Shown here piece by piece: positions 41,951 through 55,030 of a stretch of 64,000 nucleotides of DNA. The DNA lies in the NCBI GenBank assembly GCA_016584305.1, contig JACEEZ010002683.1, positions 1 to 64,000 of the forward strand. The letters are read 5' to 3'. Made by a program: the position numbers and the translations under genes. This stretch comes from Chionoecetes opilio (lineage: Eukaryota; Arthropoda; Malacostraca; Decapoda; Majidae). Positions within the stretch are counted from its first letter, which is position 1; every line of letters begins with the position of its first letter. The notes beneath the pieces are model-generated. The model did not search any database and was not told the DNA's origin. It saw nothing but the letters and a program-made list of their open reading frames with translations.

Positions 41951-42672
41951 GAACACATTTTGAGGGTATAAAGCATTATCATAAGGTAAATTCCTTCTAT
42001 TAATGATATAACACTACAATTAAAAAGATACTATGAAAAACACGTATAATATACAATTGTATCACAATATAGAGTCTCAAACTCCTATTATAAGCTTACA
42101 GTAATTTAAAATAGCAATTTCTCACGAAAACAACAATAATTCCACATTTTGAATTTTCTCTATCAAAAAAGGGCTGAATAATGTCAATTTTCGACATTTT
42201 TTAGCCCTTCAAAAATACATTAAAACATTTGAAAAAACGTTGTTTCTAAGATTAAAATTGATACGTAATTTTCATGATAAATACACATTTTAAGCTCATA
42301 ATATGTATAATATATTTTTGTAAAAGTGCTGAATAATGTTAAATTTCGACACATTTTAGGCTTTCAAAAATACATTAAAACACTTGAAAAAACGTTGTTT
42401 TTAAGATTAAAATTGATACCTAAATTTCATGAAAAATACATATTTTTAGCTCATAACATTGTAAAATATATTTGTGTAAAAGTGCTGAATAATGTCTAAT
42501 TTCGACATTTTTTAGCCTTGCAAAAATACATTAAAATACTTGAAAAAACATTGTTTTTAAGATTAAAATTGATATCTAAATTTCATGAAAAATACATATT
42601 TTTAGCTATTAATTTTGTAAAATATAGTTGTAGCAAATATAAAAAGCTATTTAGCTACAGATATAAAGAAAT
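41951..42672 (+). repeat. Composite repeat block B, copy 2
   Basis: A 722-bp clean copy. C units start at 42,173, 42,328 and 42,484 (periods 155 and 156). Compared with copy 1 it reads tagcccttc rather than tagccttc in C1, atgtataatat rather than atgtaaaatat at the end of C1, tttcatgaaaa rather than tttcaagaaaa in C2, and ctaatttcgac rather than ctaattttgac in C3. These sites separate B lineages. The GTAGC hairpin is intact. Confidence 0.95.
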
Positions 42673-44430
42673 ATACTTCAATTTGTAGAAAAAAAACCCT
42701 CTTCACTGATAACTAGCTAAAATCATTGAAAACACTACATTTTATGGGTTTATAGCAATATGATAAGTAAAACTACTTGTATATATACAATAACGCTACA
42801 GTTTACAAGAAACTATGAAAAATGCTTGCAATATACCGTTATATCACAATAAATAACCTCTTACTCTTCTATTTAATAGCTTAATGTAATGTAAGCTACT
42901 TATAGGTGCAAATTATTCTAAAAAGAGGATTTTATACTTCAAATTGTTGGAAAACAGCTATATATCACCGATAAATAGCTAATATCATTGAAAACACTAC
43001 ATTTTATGGGTTTATAGCAATATGATAAGTAAAACTACTTGTATATATACAATAACGCTACAGTTTACAAGAAACTATGAAAAACGCTTGCAATATACCG
43101 TTATATCACAATAAATAACCTCTTACTCTTCTATTTAATAGCTTAATGTAATGTAAGCTACTTATAGGTGCAAATTATTCTAAAAAGAGGATTTTATATT
43201 TCAATTTGTAGGAAAACAGCTATATATCACTGATAACTAGCTAAAATCATTGAAAACCCTACATTTTATGGGTTTATAGCAATATAATAAGTAAAACTAC
43301 TTGTATATATACAATAACGGTACAGTTTAGAAGAAACTATGAAAAACGCTTGCAATATACCGTTATATCACAATAAATAACCTCTTACTCTTCTATTTAA
43401 TAGCTTAATGTAATGTAAGCTACTTATAGGTACAAATTATTCTAAAAAGAGGATTTTATACTTCAATTTGTTGGAAAACAGCTATATATCACCGATAAAT
43501 AGCTAATATCATTGAAAACACTACATTTTATGGGTTTATTGCAATATAATAAGTAAAACTACTTGTATATATATAATAACGCTACAGTTTAGAAGAAACT
43601 ATGAAAAACGCTTGCAATATACCGTTATATCACAATAAATATCCTCTTACTCTTCTATTTAATACCTTAATGTAATGTAAGCTACTTATAGGTGCAAATT
43701 AATCTAAAAAGATTATTTTATACTTCAATTTGTAGGAAAATAGCTATATATCACCGATAAATAGCTAATATCATTTAAAACACTACATTTTAAGGGTTTA
43801 TAGCAATATGATAAGTAAAACTACTTTTATACAATAACGCTACAGTTTACAAGAAACTATGGAAAACGCTTGCAATATACCGTTATATCACAATAAATAA
43901 CCTCTTACTCCTCTATTTATTAGCTTAATGTAATGTAAGCTACTTATAGGTGTAAATTATTCTAAAAAAAGGATTGTATTCTTCAATTTGTAGGAGAACA
44001 GCTATATATCACCGATAAATTGCTAATATCATTGAAAACACTACATTTTATGGGTTTATAGCAATATGATAAGTAAAACTACTTGTATATATACAATAAC
44101 GCTACAGTTTACAAGAAACTATGAAAAACGCTTGCAATATACCGTTATATCACAATAAATAACCTCTTACTCTTCTATTTAATAGCTTAATGTAATGTAA
44201 TTTACTTATAGGTGCAAATTATTCTAAAAAGAGGATTTTATACTTCAATTTGTAGGAAAACAGCTATATATCACTGATAACTAGCTAAAATCATTGAAAA
44301 CACTACATTTTATGGGTTTATACCTATATAATAAGTAAAACTACTTGTATATATATAATAACGCTACAGTTTACAAGAAACTATGAAAAACGCTTGCAAT
44401 ATACCGTTATATCACAATAAATAACCTCTT
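42673..44430 (+). repeat. Satellite A array, clean copies
   Basis: Nearly seven intact monomers in the order: gttggaaaacag unit, a plain type I unit, a type II unit, ggtacaaatt unit, the aatctaaaaagatt unit (43,699), the ccgataaattgc unit (44,011) and a tttatacctatata unit (44,322). This is the same order as in 8.6-9.5 kb and 11.2-12.1 kb, so it is another copy of that higher-order family some 32-35 kb away. Confidence 0.94.
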
Positions 44431-45800
44431 ACTCTTCCTCTATTTAATAAGCTTAATGTAATGTAAGCACTTCTAGGTGCAAATTATTCTCACAAAAAAA
44501 AGGATTTTATACTTCAATTTGTAGGAAAACAGTATATATCATGATCAACTAGCTAAAAATCATTGCAAACGACTACAATTTTATGGGTTTATAGCAATAT
44601 AAAATAAGTAAAATGACTACTGTATATATAAGATAACGCTTACAGTTTAGGAAGAAAAAACTATGAAAAACGCTTGCAATATACCGTTAATCACATAAAT
44701 ACATCTTACTCTTTTATTTATAGCTTTTAATATAATGTAAGGCTATTATAGGGTGCAAATTTTTCAAAAAAGAGGTTTTTATACTTAAATTTGAAAAACA
44801 TATATATCACGATAATAGCTAAATCATTGAAACCTACATTTATGGTTTAAGCATATGATAGTAAAACTACTTGAATAACAATACGCTACAGTTTAAGAAA
44901 CTATGAAAACGCTTGCAATATACGTTATATCACAAAAAATACTTTACTCTTTATTATAGCTATGTAATAAGCTACTTTAGGTGCAAATATTTTAAAGGGA
45001 TTTATACAATTTGAAGAAACAGTATATATCACGATAATAGCTAATTCTGAAACCTAATTTAGGTTTATAGCAATAGATAAGTAAACTATTGTAATATACA
45101 ATACGCTACAGTTCAAGAAACTATGAAAAACGCTTGCAATATACCGTTATATACAATAAATAACCTCTTACTCTTCTATTAATAGCTTATTAAGTAAGCT
45201 ACTTATAGTGCAAATTTTCTAAAAAAGGATTTTATACTCAATTTGTAGGAAAACAGCTATATATCACGATAACTAGCTAAATCATTGAAAACTACATTTA
45301 TGGGTTTATAGCAATATAATAAGTAAAACTACTTGTATATATACAATAACGCTAGAGTTTACAAGAACTATGAAAACGCTTGTAATATACCGTTATATCA
45401 TAATAAAAAACCTCTTACTCTTCTATTTAATAGCTTAATATAAGTAAGCTACTTATAGGTGCAAATTATTCTAAAAAAGGATTTTATACTTAAATTGTAA
45501 AAAAACAGCTATATATCACCGATAACTAGTTTAAAATCATTGAAAAACACTACATTTTATGGGTTTATAGCAATATAATAAGTAAAACTACTTGTATATA
45601 TCAATAACGCTAGAGTTTAAAAGAACTATGAAAAACGCTTGTAATATACCGTATATCATAATAAATAACCTCTTACTCTTCTATTTAATAGCTTAATGTA
45701 AGTAAGCTACTTATGTGCAAATTATTCTAAAAAAAGGATTGTATACTTCAATTTGTAGAAACCCAGCTTTATCACCAAAACTAGCTAAAATCATTGAAAA
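44431..45800 (+). repeat. Satellite A, low-quality copies before block B copy 3
   Basis: About five monomers with many deletions. Two gctagag-type units (near 45,351 and 45,608) with the gtaatatacc and atcataataaa variants precede B, as in the 27.4-27.8 kb context. Confidence 0.82.
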
Positions 45801-46514
45801 GAACACATTTGAGGGTATAAAGCATTATCATAAGGTAAATTCCTTTATTAAAATGATATAACACTACAATTAAAAAGATACTATGAAAAACAGTATAATA
45901 TACAACTTGTATCACAATATAGAGTCTCAAACTCCTATTATAAGCTTACAAGTAATTTTAAAATACAATTTCTCACGAAAACAACAATAATTCCAATTTT
46001 GAATTTCCTCTATCAAAAAAAGGCTGAATAATGTCAATTTCGACTTTTTAGCCCTTCAAAAATACATTAAAACATTTGAAAAAACGTTGTTTCTAAGATA
46101 AAATTGATACGTAATTCATGATAAATACACATTTTAAGCTCATAATATGTAAAATATATTTTGTAAAAGTTCTGAGGGATAATGTTAAATGTCGACACAT
46201 TTTAGCTTTCAAAAATACATTAAAACACTTGAAAAAACGTTGTTTTTAAGATTACAAATTGATACCCTAAATTTCAGAAAAATACATATTTTTAGCTCAT
46301 AACAATTGTAAAATATATTTAGTAAAAGTGCTGAATAATGTCAATTTGACATTTTTTAGCCTTGCAAAAATACATTAAAATACTTGAAAAACATGTTTCT
46401 TAAGATTAAAATTGATACTTAATTTCATGAAAAATACATATTTTTAGCTATTAATTTGTAAAATATAGTTGTAGCAAATATAAAAAGTCAATTATGCTAC
46501 AGATATAAAGAAAT
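45801..46514 (+). repeat. Composite repeat block B, copy 3 (noisy)
   Basis: A 714-bp copy with scattered indels but full architecture: diverged A monomer, three C units (gctgaat-like starts near 46,022, 46,172 and 46,331) and the tail. It combines tagcccttc (as copy 2) with atgtaaaatat (as copy 1). The hairpin is damaged (aaaaagtcaattatgctac), probably by sequence errors. Confidence 0.88.
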
Positions 46515-49500
46515 ATACTTCATTTGTAGAAAAAAACCCTCTTCACGATAATAGCTAAAATCATTGAAAACACTACATTTTATGGGTTTATAGCAATAGA
46601 TAATAAAATATTTTGTAATTTAAAAAATAACGACTTTTTCCCCAAAAAAAAAATATAAAAAAAGTTAAATTAAAATTATACCAAATAAAACCCCCTTATT
46701 TTTATTTTACTTTGTAATTATATTTGGGGCAAATTAAAATTTAAAAAAAGGGTTTTATATTTCCCAATTTGTGGAAAAAACTTTCCCCGAAAAATAGCTA
46801 AATCATTGAAACACACTTTTTTATTTTTTTAAAGAATAGATAAGTAAAACTACTTGTATATATACAATAACGCTACAGTTTACAAGAACTATAAAAAGTT
46901 TTTTTTCAATATACCGTTATATCACAATAAAAAACCCTTTTACTCTTCTATTTAATAGCTTAAAAATGTAATGTAAGCTACTTTGGTGCAAATTTTCAAA
47001 AAAGAGGATTTATTTTCAATTTTGGAAAACAGCTATATATCACTGATAATAGCTAAAATCATTGAAAACCCTACATTTTATGGGTTTATAGCAATAAAAT
47101 AAGAAAACTATTTTTAATATATCAAAAAGGGTACAGTTAAAAAAAACTTAAAAAACGCTGCAATATACCGTTATACCATAAATAACCTCTTATCTTCTAT
47201 TAATAGCTTAATGTAGTAAGCTTTATAGGTAAAAATTATTCAAAAAAGAGGATTTTTATTTCAATTTTTTTGGAAAAAAAGCATATATCCCCGAAAAATA
47301 CTAAAAATCATTGAAAACCTACATTTTAGGGGTTTATTGCAATATAAAAAGAAAAACTACTTGTTAATAAATAACGTACAGTTTGAAAAAAACTATGAAA
47401 AACGCTTTGCAATATACCGTTATATCACAATAAATACCTCTTACTTTTCTATTTAATACCTTAATGTAATGAAAGCATTTATGTCTTTAAATCTAAAAAG
47501 TTTTTTTTTATACTTCAATTTGTGGAAAAAGCTATTATCACCGAAAAATAGCTAATTTTTAAAAACCTCATTTTAGGGTTTATGAATATATAAGTAAAAT
47601 ACTTTTTATAAAAAACGCTACATTTTTAAAGAAACTATGAAAAACCTTGAAATATACCTTTATATCACAATAAAAAAACCTCTACCCCTCTATTTATTAT
47701 TTAAATGAAAATGTAAGCTACTTATGGGTGAAATTTTCTAAAAAAAGGATTTTTTCTTCAATTTGTAGAAAAGCTTATATCACCGTAAATTTGAAATATC
47801 ATTAAAACACTACTTTTTTAGGGTTTATAGAAATATGATAAGTAAAACTACTTTTTATACAATAAGTACGTTTACAAAAAAACTAAAAAAAAACGCTTGC
47901 AATATACCTTTTTATATCACAAAAAATAACCTCTTATTTTCTTTTTATTTAATAAGCTTTAATGAAATTATTTAAAAAAGGGAAATTATTTTCTTTTAAA
48001 AAAGATTTAAAAAATTTAAAAATTTTGAAAAAACACTTTTATTTATCCTGAAAAAAGTAAATCTTTATTAACAAACCCCTACATTAAAAGGGTTAAAAAC
48101 CCTATATTAATAAAAAAATTTTACTTTCTTTTTAATATTAATAAGCACAAGGTTTTTAAAAAAAAGGGAAACTATTGAAAAACGCTAATACCATAACAAA
48201 AAATTTTAAAACCCTTTTTTATTTAAAAAAATTTAAAAAATACAAATAATTAAGCTACTTTAAAGCCTATAAAAAAGTTTGAATTATATTCAAATAAAAA
48301 CCTTTTCCTTTTTAAGTTAATTAATGAAAAATAAAAATTTTTAAGGGGTTTTTTTTTTTTTTAAAGCATATTTTGAAAAAAAAAAAAAAAAAAAAAAAAG
48401 TAAAACACTTGTATATATACAAATAGTTACAGTTAGAGAAACTAAAAAAAACCCCTTGCATATACCGTTATCACAAAAATAACCCCCTACTCTCTTTTTA
48501 AATAGCTTAATTAATTAAGCTACTTATGGGTTTTAAAATTTTCAAAAAAAAGGGATTTTTTTTCAATTTGTAGGAAAAAAGCATATTCACCGAAAAATGC
48601 AAATATCTTTGAAAACACTACATTTTAGGGGGTTTATAGAATGAAAGTAAAATATGTATATAACAAAACGCTACAGTTTAAAAAAAACTATAAAAAAACG
48701 TTGCAATATCCCTTTATATCACAAAAAATAACCTTTTACTTTCTTTTTATAGTTTAATGTAATGTAAGCACTTTAGGGAAAATTATTCAAAAAAAAGGGT
48801 TTTTTATATTTTCAATTTTGGAAAACAGCTATATTCACTGAAAACTAGCAAAAATCTTTGAAAACACTACTTTTAGGGTTTTATAGATATATAAGTAAAA
48901 ACTATTGTATTAAAAAATAACCTACAGTTTAAAAAAATATGAAAACGCTTGCAAAAAACCCGTTATATCACAATAAAAAACCTCTATTTTTTTTTATTTA
49001 ATACTTAATTAATGTAACTATTTAAAGGGGAAAATTTTCTAAAAAAGGATTTTATTTTTCAATTTGTAGGAAAAAAACTATATTCACCGAAAAATAGCTA
49101 ATATCTTTAAAAAACACTACTTTTAGGGGTTTTATAGCAATATGATAAGAAAAACTACTTGTATATATACAAAAACGTAATTTTTAAAAAAACTATAAAA
49201 AACGCTTGCATATACCGTTTATCACAAAAATAACCTTTTCTCTTCTATTTAATAGCTTAAGAAATGTAAGCTACTTCTAGGTGCAAATTATTCTAAAAAA
49301 AAGGATTTTATACTTCAATTTGTAGGAAAACAGCTATAATCACTGAAAACTAGCTAAAATCATTAAAAAACACTACATTTTATGGGTTTATAGCAATAAA
49401 TAAGAAAAACTATTTTGTAAAAAGATAACCTACATTTTTTAAAAAGAAACTATAAAAAAAACGCTTGCAATTACCGTTATTCACATTTAAAAAACCTCTT

Positions 49501-50440
49501 TTTTTATTTAATAGCTTAATTAATTAAGTACTTATAGGTGCAAATTATTCAAAAAGAGGATTTTTACTTCAATTTGAAAGAAAACCTAATATCCCGATAA
49601 TAGCTAAAAACTTGAAAACACTACTTTTTTAGGGTTTATACAATATGATAAGTAAAACTACTTGTATTATCAATACGCTACGTTTAAAAAACATAAAAAC
49701 GCTTGCAATATCCCGTTATTCCCCCAAAAAAATAACCTTTTCTCTTTATTTAATAGCTTAATTAATGAAACCCTATTATGGGTGAAAATTTTTTAAAAGG
49801 GATTTTAACTAATTTGAAGGGAAAACAGCTATATATCCCCGAAAAATAGCTAATTCATAAAACCCCAAAAATTTTGGGGGTTTATAGAAATAGGATAATT
49901 TAAAACTATTGTATTATACAATACGCTACGTTTAAAAAAACAAAAAAAACGCTTGCAATTCCGTTATACCCAAAATAAATAACTCTTCCCTTTTCTTTTA
50001 ATGCTTAAAAATTTTTTGAAACTCTTATAGGTGAAAATTTTTTAAAAAGGATTTTATACTTAAATTTGAGGAAACAGCTAATATCACGATAATCAAAATC
50101 ATTAAAAAAACCAAAAATTTTTGGGTTTATAGAAATAATAAGTAAAACTACTTGTATAAACAATAACGCTAATTTTACAAAAATATAAAAAACCTTGAAT
50201 ATCCCTTTATATCAAATAAATAATTTTTTTACTTTCTATTTAATAGCAAAAATTAATGTGCTACTTATAGGTGAAAATTATTTAAAAAAAAGGTTTTTAT
50301 ACTTCAATTGTAAAAACACTATATATCAGTAACTAGCTAAAATCATTGAAAACACTACATTTTAGGGTTATCATAAAATAAAAAAACATTGTATAATACA
50401 ATACGCTAATTTTTACAAAACTATAAAAAACGCTTGTAAA
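46515..50440 (+). repeat. Satellite A array, very noisy, homopolymer-rich
   Basis: Roughly 15 A monomers, strongly distorted from 46,600 on. Bases are smoothed into runs of A, T, C and G, and 47,950-48,400 is barely alignable. A run of more than 20 As begins near 48,375. Order-specific variants such as attgcaatat (47,337) and the aatctaaaaag unit (47,490) are still readable. Clean sequence returns abruptly near 50,445. Confidence 0.78.
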
Positions 50441-50601
50441 TACCGTTATATCATAATAAATAACCTCTTACTCTTCTATTTAATAGCTTAATGTAATGTA
50501 AGCTACTTATAGGTGCAAATTATTCTAAAAAAAGGATTGTATACTTCAATTTGTAGGAAAACAGCTATATATCACCGATAACTAGCTAAAATCATTGAAA
50601 A
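50441..50601 (+). repeat. Satellite A, partial clean monomer before block B copy 4
   Basis: The end of a monomer with the atcataataaataacc variant, followed by ggattgtatacttcaattt and ccgataactagc. This matches base for base the sequence leading into copies 2 and 6 of block B. Confidence 0.93.
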
Positions 50602-50821
50602 GAACACATTTTGAGGGTATAAAGCATTATCATAAGGTAAATTCCTTCTATTAATGATATAACACTACAATTAAAAAGATACTATGAAAAACACGTATAA
50701 TATACAATTGTATCACAATATAGAGTCTCAAACTCCTATTATAAGCTTACAGTAATTTAAAATAGCAATTTCTCACGAAAACAACAATAATTCCACATTT
50801 TGAATTTCTCTATCAAAAAAA

Positions 50822-50858
50822 GGGCTGAATAATGTCAATTTTCGACATTTTTTAGCCC
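50822..50858. repeat. Inverted repeat at the head of unit C
   Basis: GGGCTGAATAATGTC and GACATTTTTTAGCCC flank a 7-base loop AATTTTC. Thirteen of 15 positions are Watson-Crick paired, one is a G-T wobble and one a T-T mismatch. The inner part AATGTC/GACATT is kept in nearly every C unit on both strands of the array, while C2 units in the forward blocks are weaker (gttaaatttcgacacatt). Confidence 0.9.
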
Positions 50859-51280
50859 TTCAAAAATACATTAAAACATTTGAAAAAACGTTGTTTCTAA
50901 GATTAAAATTGATACGTAATTTTCATGATAAATACACATTTTAAGCTCATAATATGTATAATATATTTTTGTAAAAGTGCTGAATAATGTTAAATTTCGA
51001 CACATTTTAGGCTTTCAAAAATACATTAAAACACTTGAAAAAACGTTGTTTTTAAGATTAAAATTGATACCTAAATTTCAAGAAAAATACATATTTTTAG
51101 CTCATAACATTGTAAAATATATTTGTGTAAAAGTGCTGAATAATGTCTAATTTTGACATTTTTTAGCCTTGCAAAAATACATTAAAATACTTGAAAAAAC
51201 ATTGTTTTTAAGATTAAAATTGATATCTAAATTTCATGAAAAATACATATTTTTAGCTATTAATTTTGTAAAATATAGTT

Positions 51281-51309
51281 GTAGCAAATATAAAAAGCTA
51301 TTTAGCTAC
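51281..51309. repeat. Hairpin at the end of block B copy 4
   Basis: Same stem as at 28,556-28,584: GTAGCAAATA against TATTTAGCTAC with one bulged A and loop TAAAAAGC. Its presence in distant copies shows it belongs to the block and is not chance. Confidence 0.85.
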
Positions 51310-51323
51310 AGATATAAAGAAAT

Positions 51324-54300
51324 ATACTTCAATTTGTAGAAAAAAAACCCTCTTCACTGATAACTAGCTAAAATCATTGAAAACACTACATTTTATGGGT
51401 TTATAGCAATATGATAAGTAAAACTACTTGTATATATACAATAACGCTACAGTTTACAAGAAACTATGAAAAATGCTTGCAATATACCGTTATATCACAA
51501 TAAATAACCTCTTACTCTTCTATTTAATAGCTTAATGTAATGTAAGCTACTTATAGGTGCAAATTATTCTAAAAAAAGGATTGTATACTTCAATTTTTAG
51601 GAAAACAGCTATATATCACCGATAAATAGCTAATATCATTGAAAACACTACATTTTATGGGTTTATAGCAATATGATAAGTAAAAATACTTGTATATATA
51701 CAATAACGCTACAGTTTACAAGAAACTATGAAAAACGCTTGCAATATACCGTTATATCACAATAAATAACCTCCTACTCTTCTATTTAATAGCTTAATGT
51801 AATGTAAGCTACTTATAGGTGCAAATTATTCTAAAAAGAGAATTTTATACTTCAATTTGTAGGAAAACAGCTATATATCACCGATAAATAGCTAATATCA
51901 TTGAAAACACTACATTTTATGGGTTTATAGCAATATGATAAGTAAAGCTACATGTATATAAACAATAACGCTACAGTTTACAAGAAACTATGAAAAACGC
52001 TTGCAATATACCGTTATACCACAATAAATAACCTCTTACTTTTCTATTTATTAGCTTAATGTAATGTAAGCTACTTATAGGTGCAAATTATTTAAAAAAA
52101 AGGATTGTATACTTCAATTTGTAGGAAAACAGCTGCATATCACCGAAAAATAGCTAATATCATTGAAGACACTACATTTTATGGGTTTATAGCAATAGGA
52201 TAAGTAAAACTACTTGTATATATACAATAACGCTACAGTTTACAAGAAACTATGAAAAACGCTTGCAATATACCGGTATATCACAATAAATAACCTCTTA
52301 CTCTTCTATTTAATAGCTTAATGTAATGTAAGCTACTTCATAGGTGCAAATTATTCTAAAAAGAGGATTTTATACTTCAATTTGTAGGAAAACAGCTATA
52401 TATCACTGATAACTAGCTAAAATCATTGAAAACCCTACATTTTATGGGTTTATAGCAATATAATAAGTAAAACTACTTGAATATATACAATAACGGTACA
52501 GTTTAGAAGAAACTATGAAAAACGCTTGCAATATACCGTTATATCACAATAAATAACCTCTTACTCTTCTATTTAATAGCTTAATGTAATGTAAGCTACT
52601 TATAGGTGCAAATTTTTCTAAAAAAAGGATTTTATACTTCAGTTTGTAGGAAAACAGCTATATTCACGATAAAATAGCTAATATCATTGAAAACACTACT
52701 TTTATGGGTTTATTAGCAAAAGATAAGTAAAACTACTTGTATATATACAATAACGCTACAGTTTAAAGAAACTATGAAAAACGCTTGCAATATACCGTTA
52801 TATCACAATAATAACCTCTTACTCTTCATTTAAAGCTTAATGTAATGTAAGCTACTTATATGGTGCAAATTATTCTAAAAAGAGGATTTTATACTTCATT
52901 TGTAGGAAAACAGCTATATATCACTGATAATTAGCTAAATCATTGAAAACACTACATTTTATGGTTTTATAGCAATATAATAAGTAAAACTACTTGTATT
53001 ATACAATAACGGTACAGTTTAGAAGAAACTATGAAAAACGCTTGCAATATACCGTTATATCACAATAAATAACCTCTTACTCTTCTATTTAATAGCTTAA
53101 TGTAATGTAAGCTACTATAGGTACAAATTATTCTAAAAAAAGGATTGTATTCTTCAATTTGAGGAGAACAGCTATATATCACCGATAAATTGCTAATATC
53201 ATTGAAACACTACATTTTATGGTTTATAGCAATATGATAAGTAAAACTACTTGTATATATACAATAACGCTACAGTTTACAAGAAACTATGAAAAACGCT
53301 TGCATATACCGTTATAATCACAATAAATAAACTCTTACTCTTCTATTTAATAGCTTAATGTAATTGTAAGCTACTTATAGGTGCAAATTATTCTAAAAGA
53401 GGATTTTATACTCAATTTGTTGGAAAACAGCTATATATCACTGATACTAGCTAAAATCATTGAAAACACTACATTTTATGGGTTTATAGCATATGATAAG
53501 TAAAACTACTTGTATATATACAATCTACATGCATACATTTAGCAGAAACTATGAAAAACGCTTGCAATATACCGTTATATCACAATAAATAACCTCTTAC
53601 TCTTCTATTTAATAGCTTAATTAATGTAAGCTACTTTAGGTGCAAATTATTCTAAAAAAGGATTTTATACTTCAATTTGTAGAAAACAGCTATATATCAC
53701 TGATAACTAGCTAAAATCATTGAAAACACTACATTTTATGGGTTTATAGCAATATAATAAGTAAAACTACTGTATATATACAATAACGCTAAGTTTAAAG
53801 AAACTATGAAAAACGCTTGCAATATACCGTTATATCACAATAAATAACCTCTTACTCTTTTATTTAATAGCTTAAGATAATGTAAGCTACTTATAGGTGC
53901 AAATTATTCTAAAAAGAGGATTTTATACTTCAATTTGTAGGAAAACAACTATATATCACCGATAAATAGCTAATATCATTGAAAACACTACATTTTATGG
54001 GTTTATAGCAATATGATAAGTAAAACTACTTGTATATATACAATAACGCTACAGTTTACAAGAAACTATGAAAAACGCTTGCAATATACCGTTATATCAC
54101 AATAAATAACCTCTTACTCTTTTATTTAATAGCTTAATGTAATGTAAGCTACTTATAGGTGCAAATTATTCTAAAAAGAGGATTTTATACTTCAATTTGT
54201 AAGAAAACAGCTATATATCACTGATAACTAGCTAAAATCATTGAAAACACTACATTTTATGGGTTTATAGCAATATGATAAGTAAAACTACTTGTATATA

Positions 54301-54815
54301 TACAATCACGCTACAGTTTAGAAGAAACTATGAAAAACGCTTGCAATATACCGTTATATCACAATAAATAACCTCTTACTCTTCTATTTAATAGCTTAAT
54401 GTAATGTAAGCTACTTATAGGTGCAAATTTTTCTAAAAAGAGGATTTTATACATCAATTTGAAGGAAAACAGCTATATATCACCGATAAATAGCTATATA
54501 TCATTGAAAATCCTAAATTTTATGGGTTTATAGCAATAGGATAAGTAAAACTACTTGTATATATACAATAACGCTACAGTTTACAAGAAACTATGAAAAA
54601 CGCTTGCAATATACCGTTATATCACAATAAATAACGTCTTACTCTTCTATTTAATAGCTTAATATAATGTAAGCTACTTATAGGTGCAAATTATTCTATA
54701 AAAAGGATTTTATACTTCAATTTGTAAAAAAACAGCTATATATCACTGATAACTAGCTAAAATCATTGAAAACACTACATTTTATGGGTTTATAGCACTA
54801 TAATAAGTAAAACTA
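51324..54815 (+). repeat. Satellite A array, mostly clean
   Basis: About 13 monomers. Between 52,650 and 53,890 there are scattered single-base deletions; the rest is clean. Variants include gctacatgtatataaac (51,946), cagctgcatatcaccg (52,128), ccgataaattgc (53,180) and, from 54,446, the catcaatttgaagg, tcattgaaaatcc, ataacgtcttactc chain that precedes B. This chain matches 41.36-41.75 kb closely. Confidence 0.93.
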
Positions 54816-55030
54816 CTTGTATATATAAATCGCTAATTTTTACAAGAAACTAAAAAAAACGCTTGAAATACCGTTTATTCAAAAAAAAAAAAATAACCTT
54901 TTTACTCTTCTTTTTAAATAGCTTAATGAAATGTAAGCTATTATAGGGGGCAAATTATTCTAAAAAAAAGGATTTTTAATTAATTTGTGGAAAACAGTAT
55001 ATATCACGATAACTAGCTAAAATCTTGAAA
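54816..55030 (+). repeat. Satellite A, noisy partial monomer before block B copy 5
   Basis: Sharp loss of quality at 54,815, in the middle of a monomer, then about 215 bases of distorted A sequence with runs of A and T running into B copy 5. Confidence 0.8.

Larger units (their letters stand above)
50602..51323 (+). repeat. Composite repeat block B, copy 4 (mosaic)
   Basis: A 722-bp clean copy with C units starting at 50,824, 50,979 and 51,135. Its 5' part has the copy-2 variants (tagcccttc, atgtataatat) and its 3' part has the copy-1 variants (tttcaagaaaa, ctaattttgac). That pattern is expected from gene conversion or crossover between B lineages. The switch lies between about 50,965 and 51,080. 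Confidence 0.94.

Noticed and set aside
48375..48400. Run of more than 20 As as a retrotransposon poly(A) tail
   Set aside because: It sits in the worst homopolymer-smoothed patch, with satellite A on both sides and no element body or target-site duplication.
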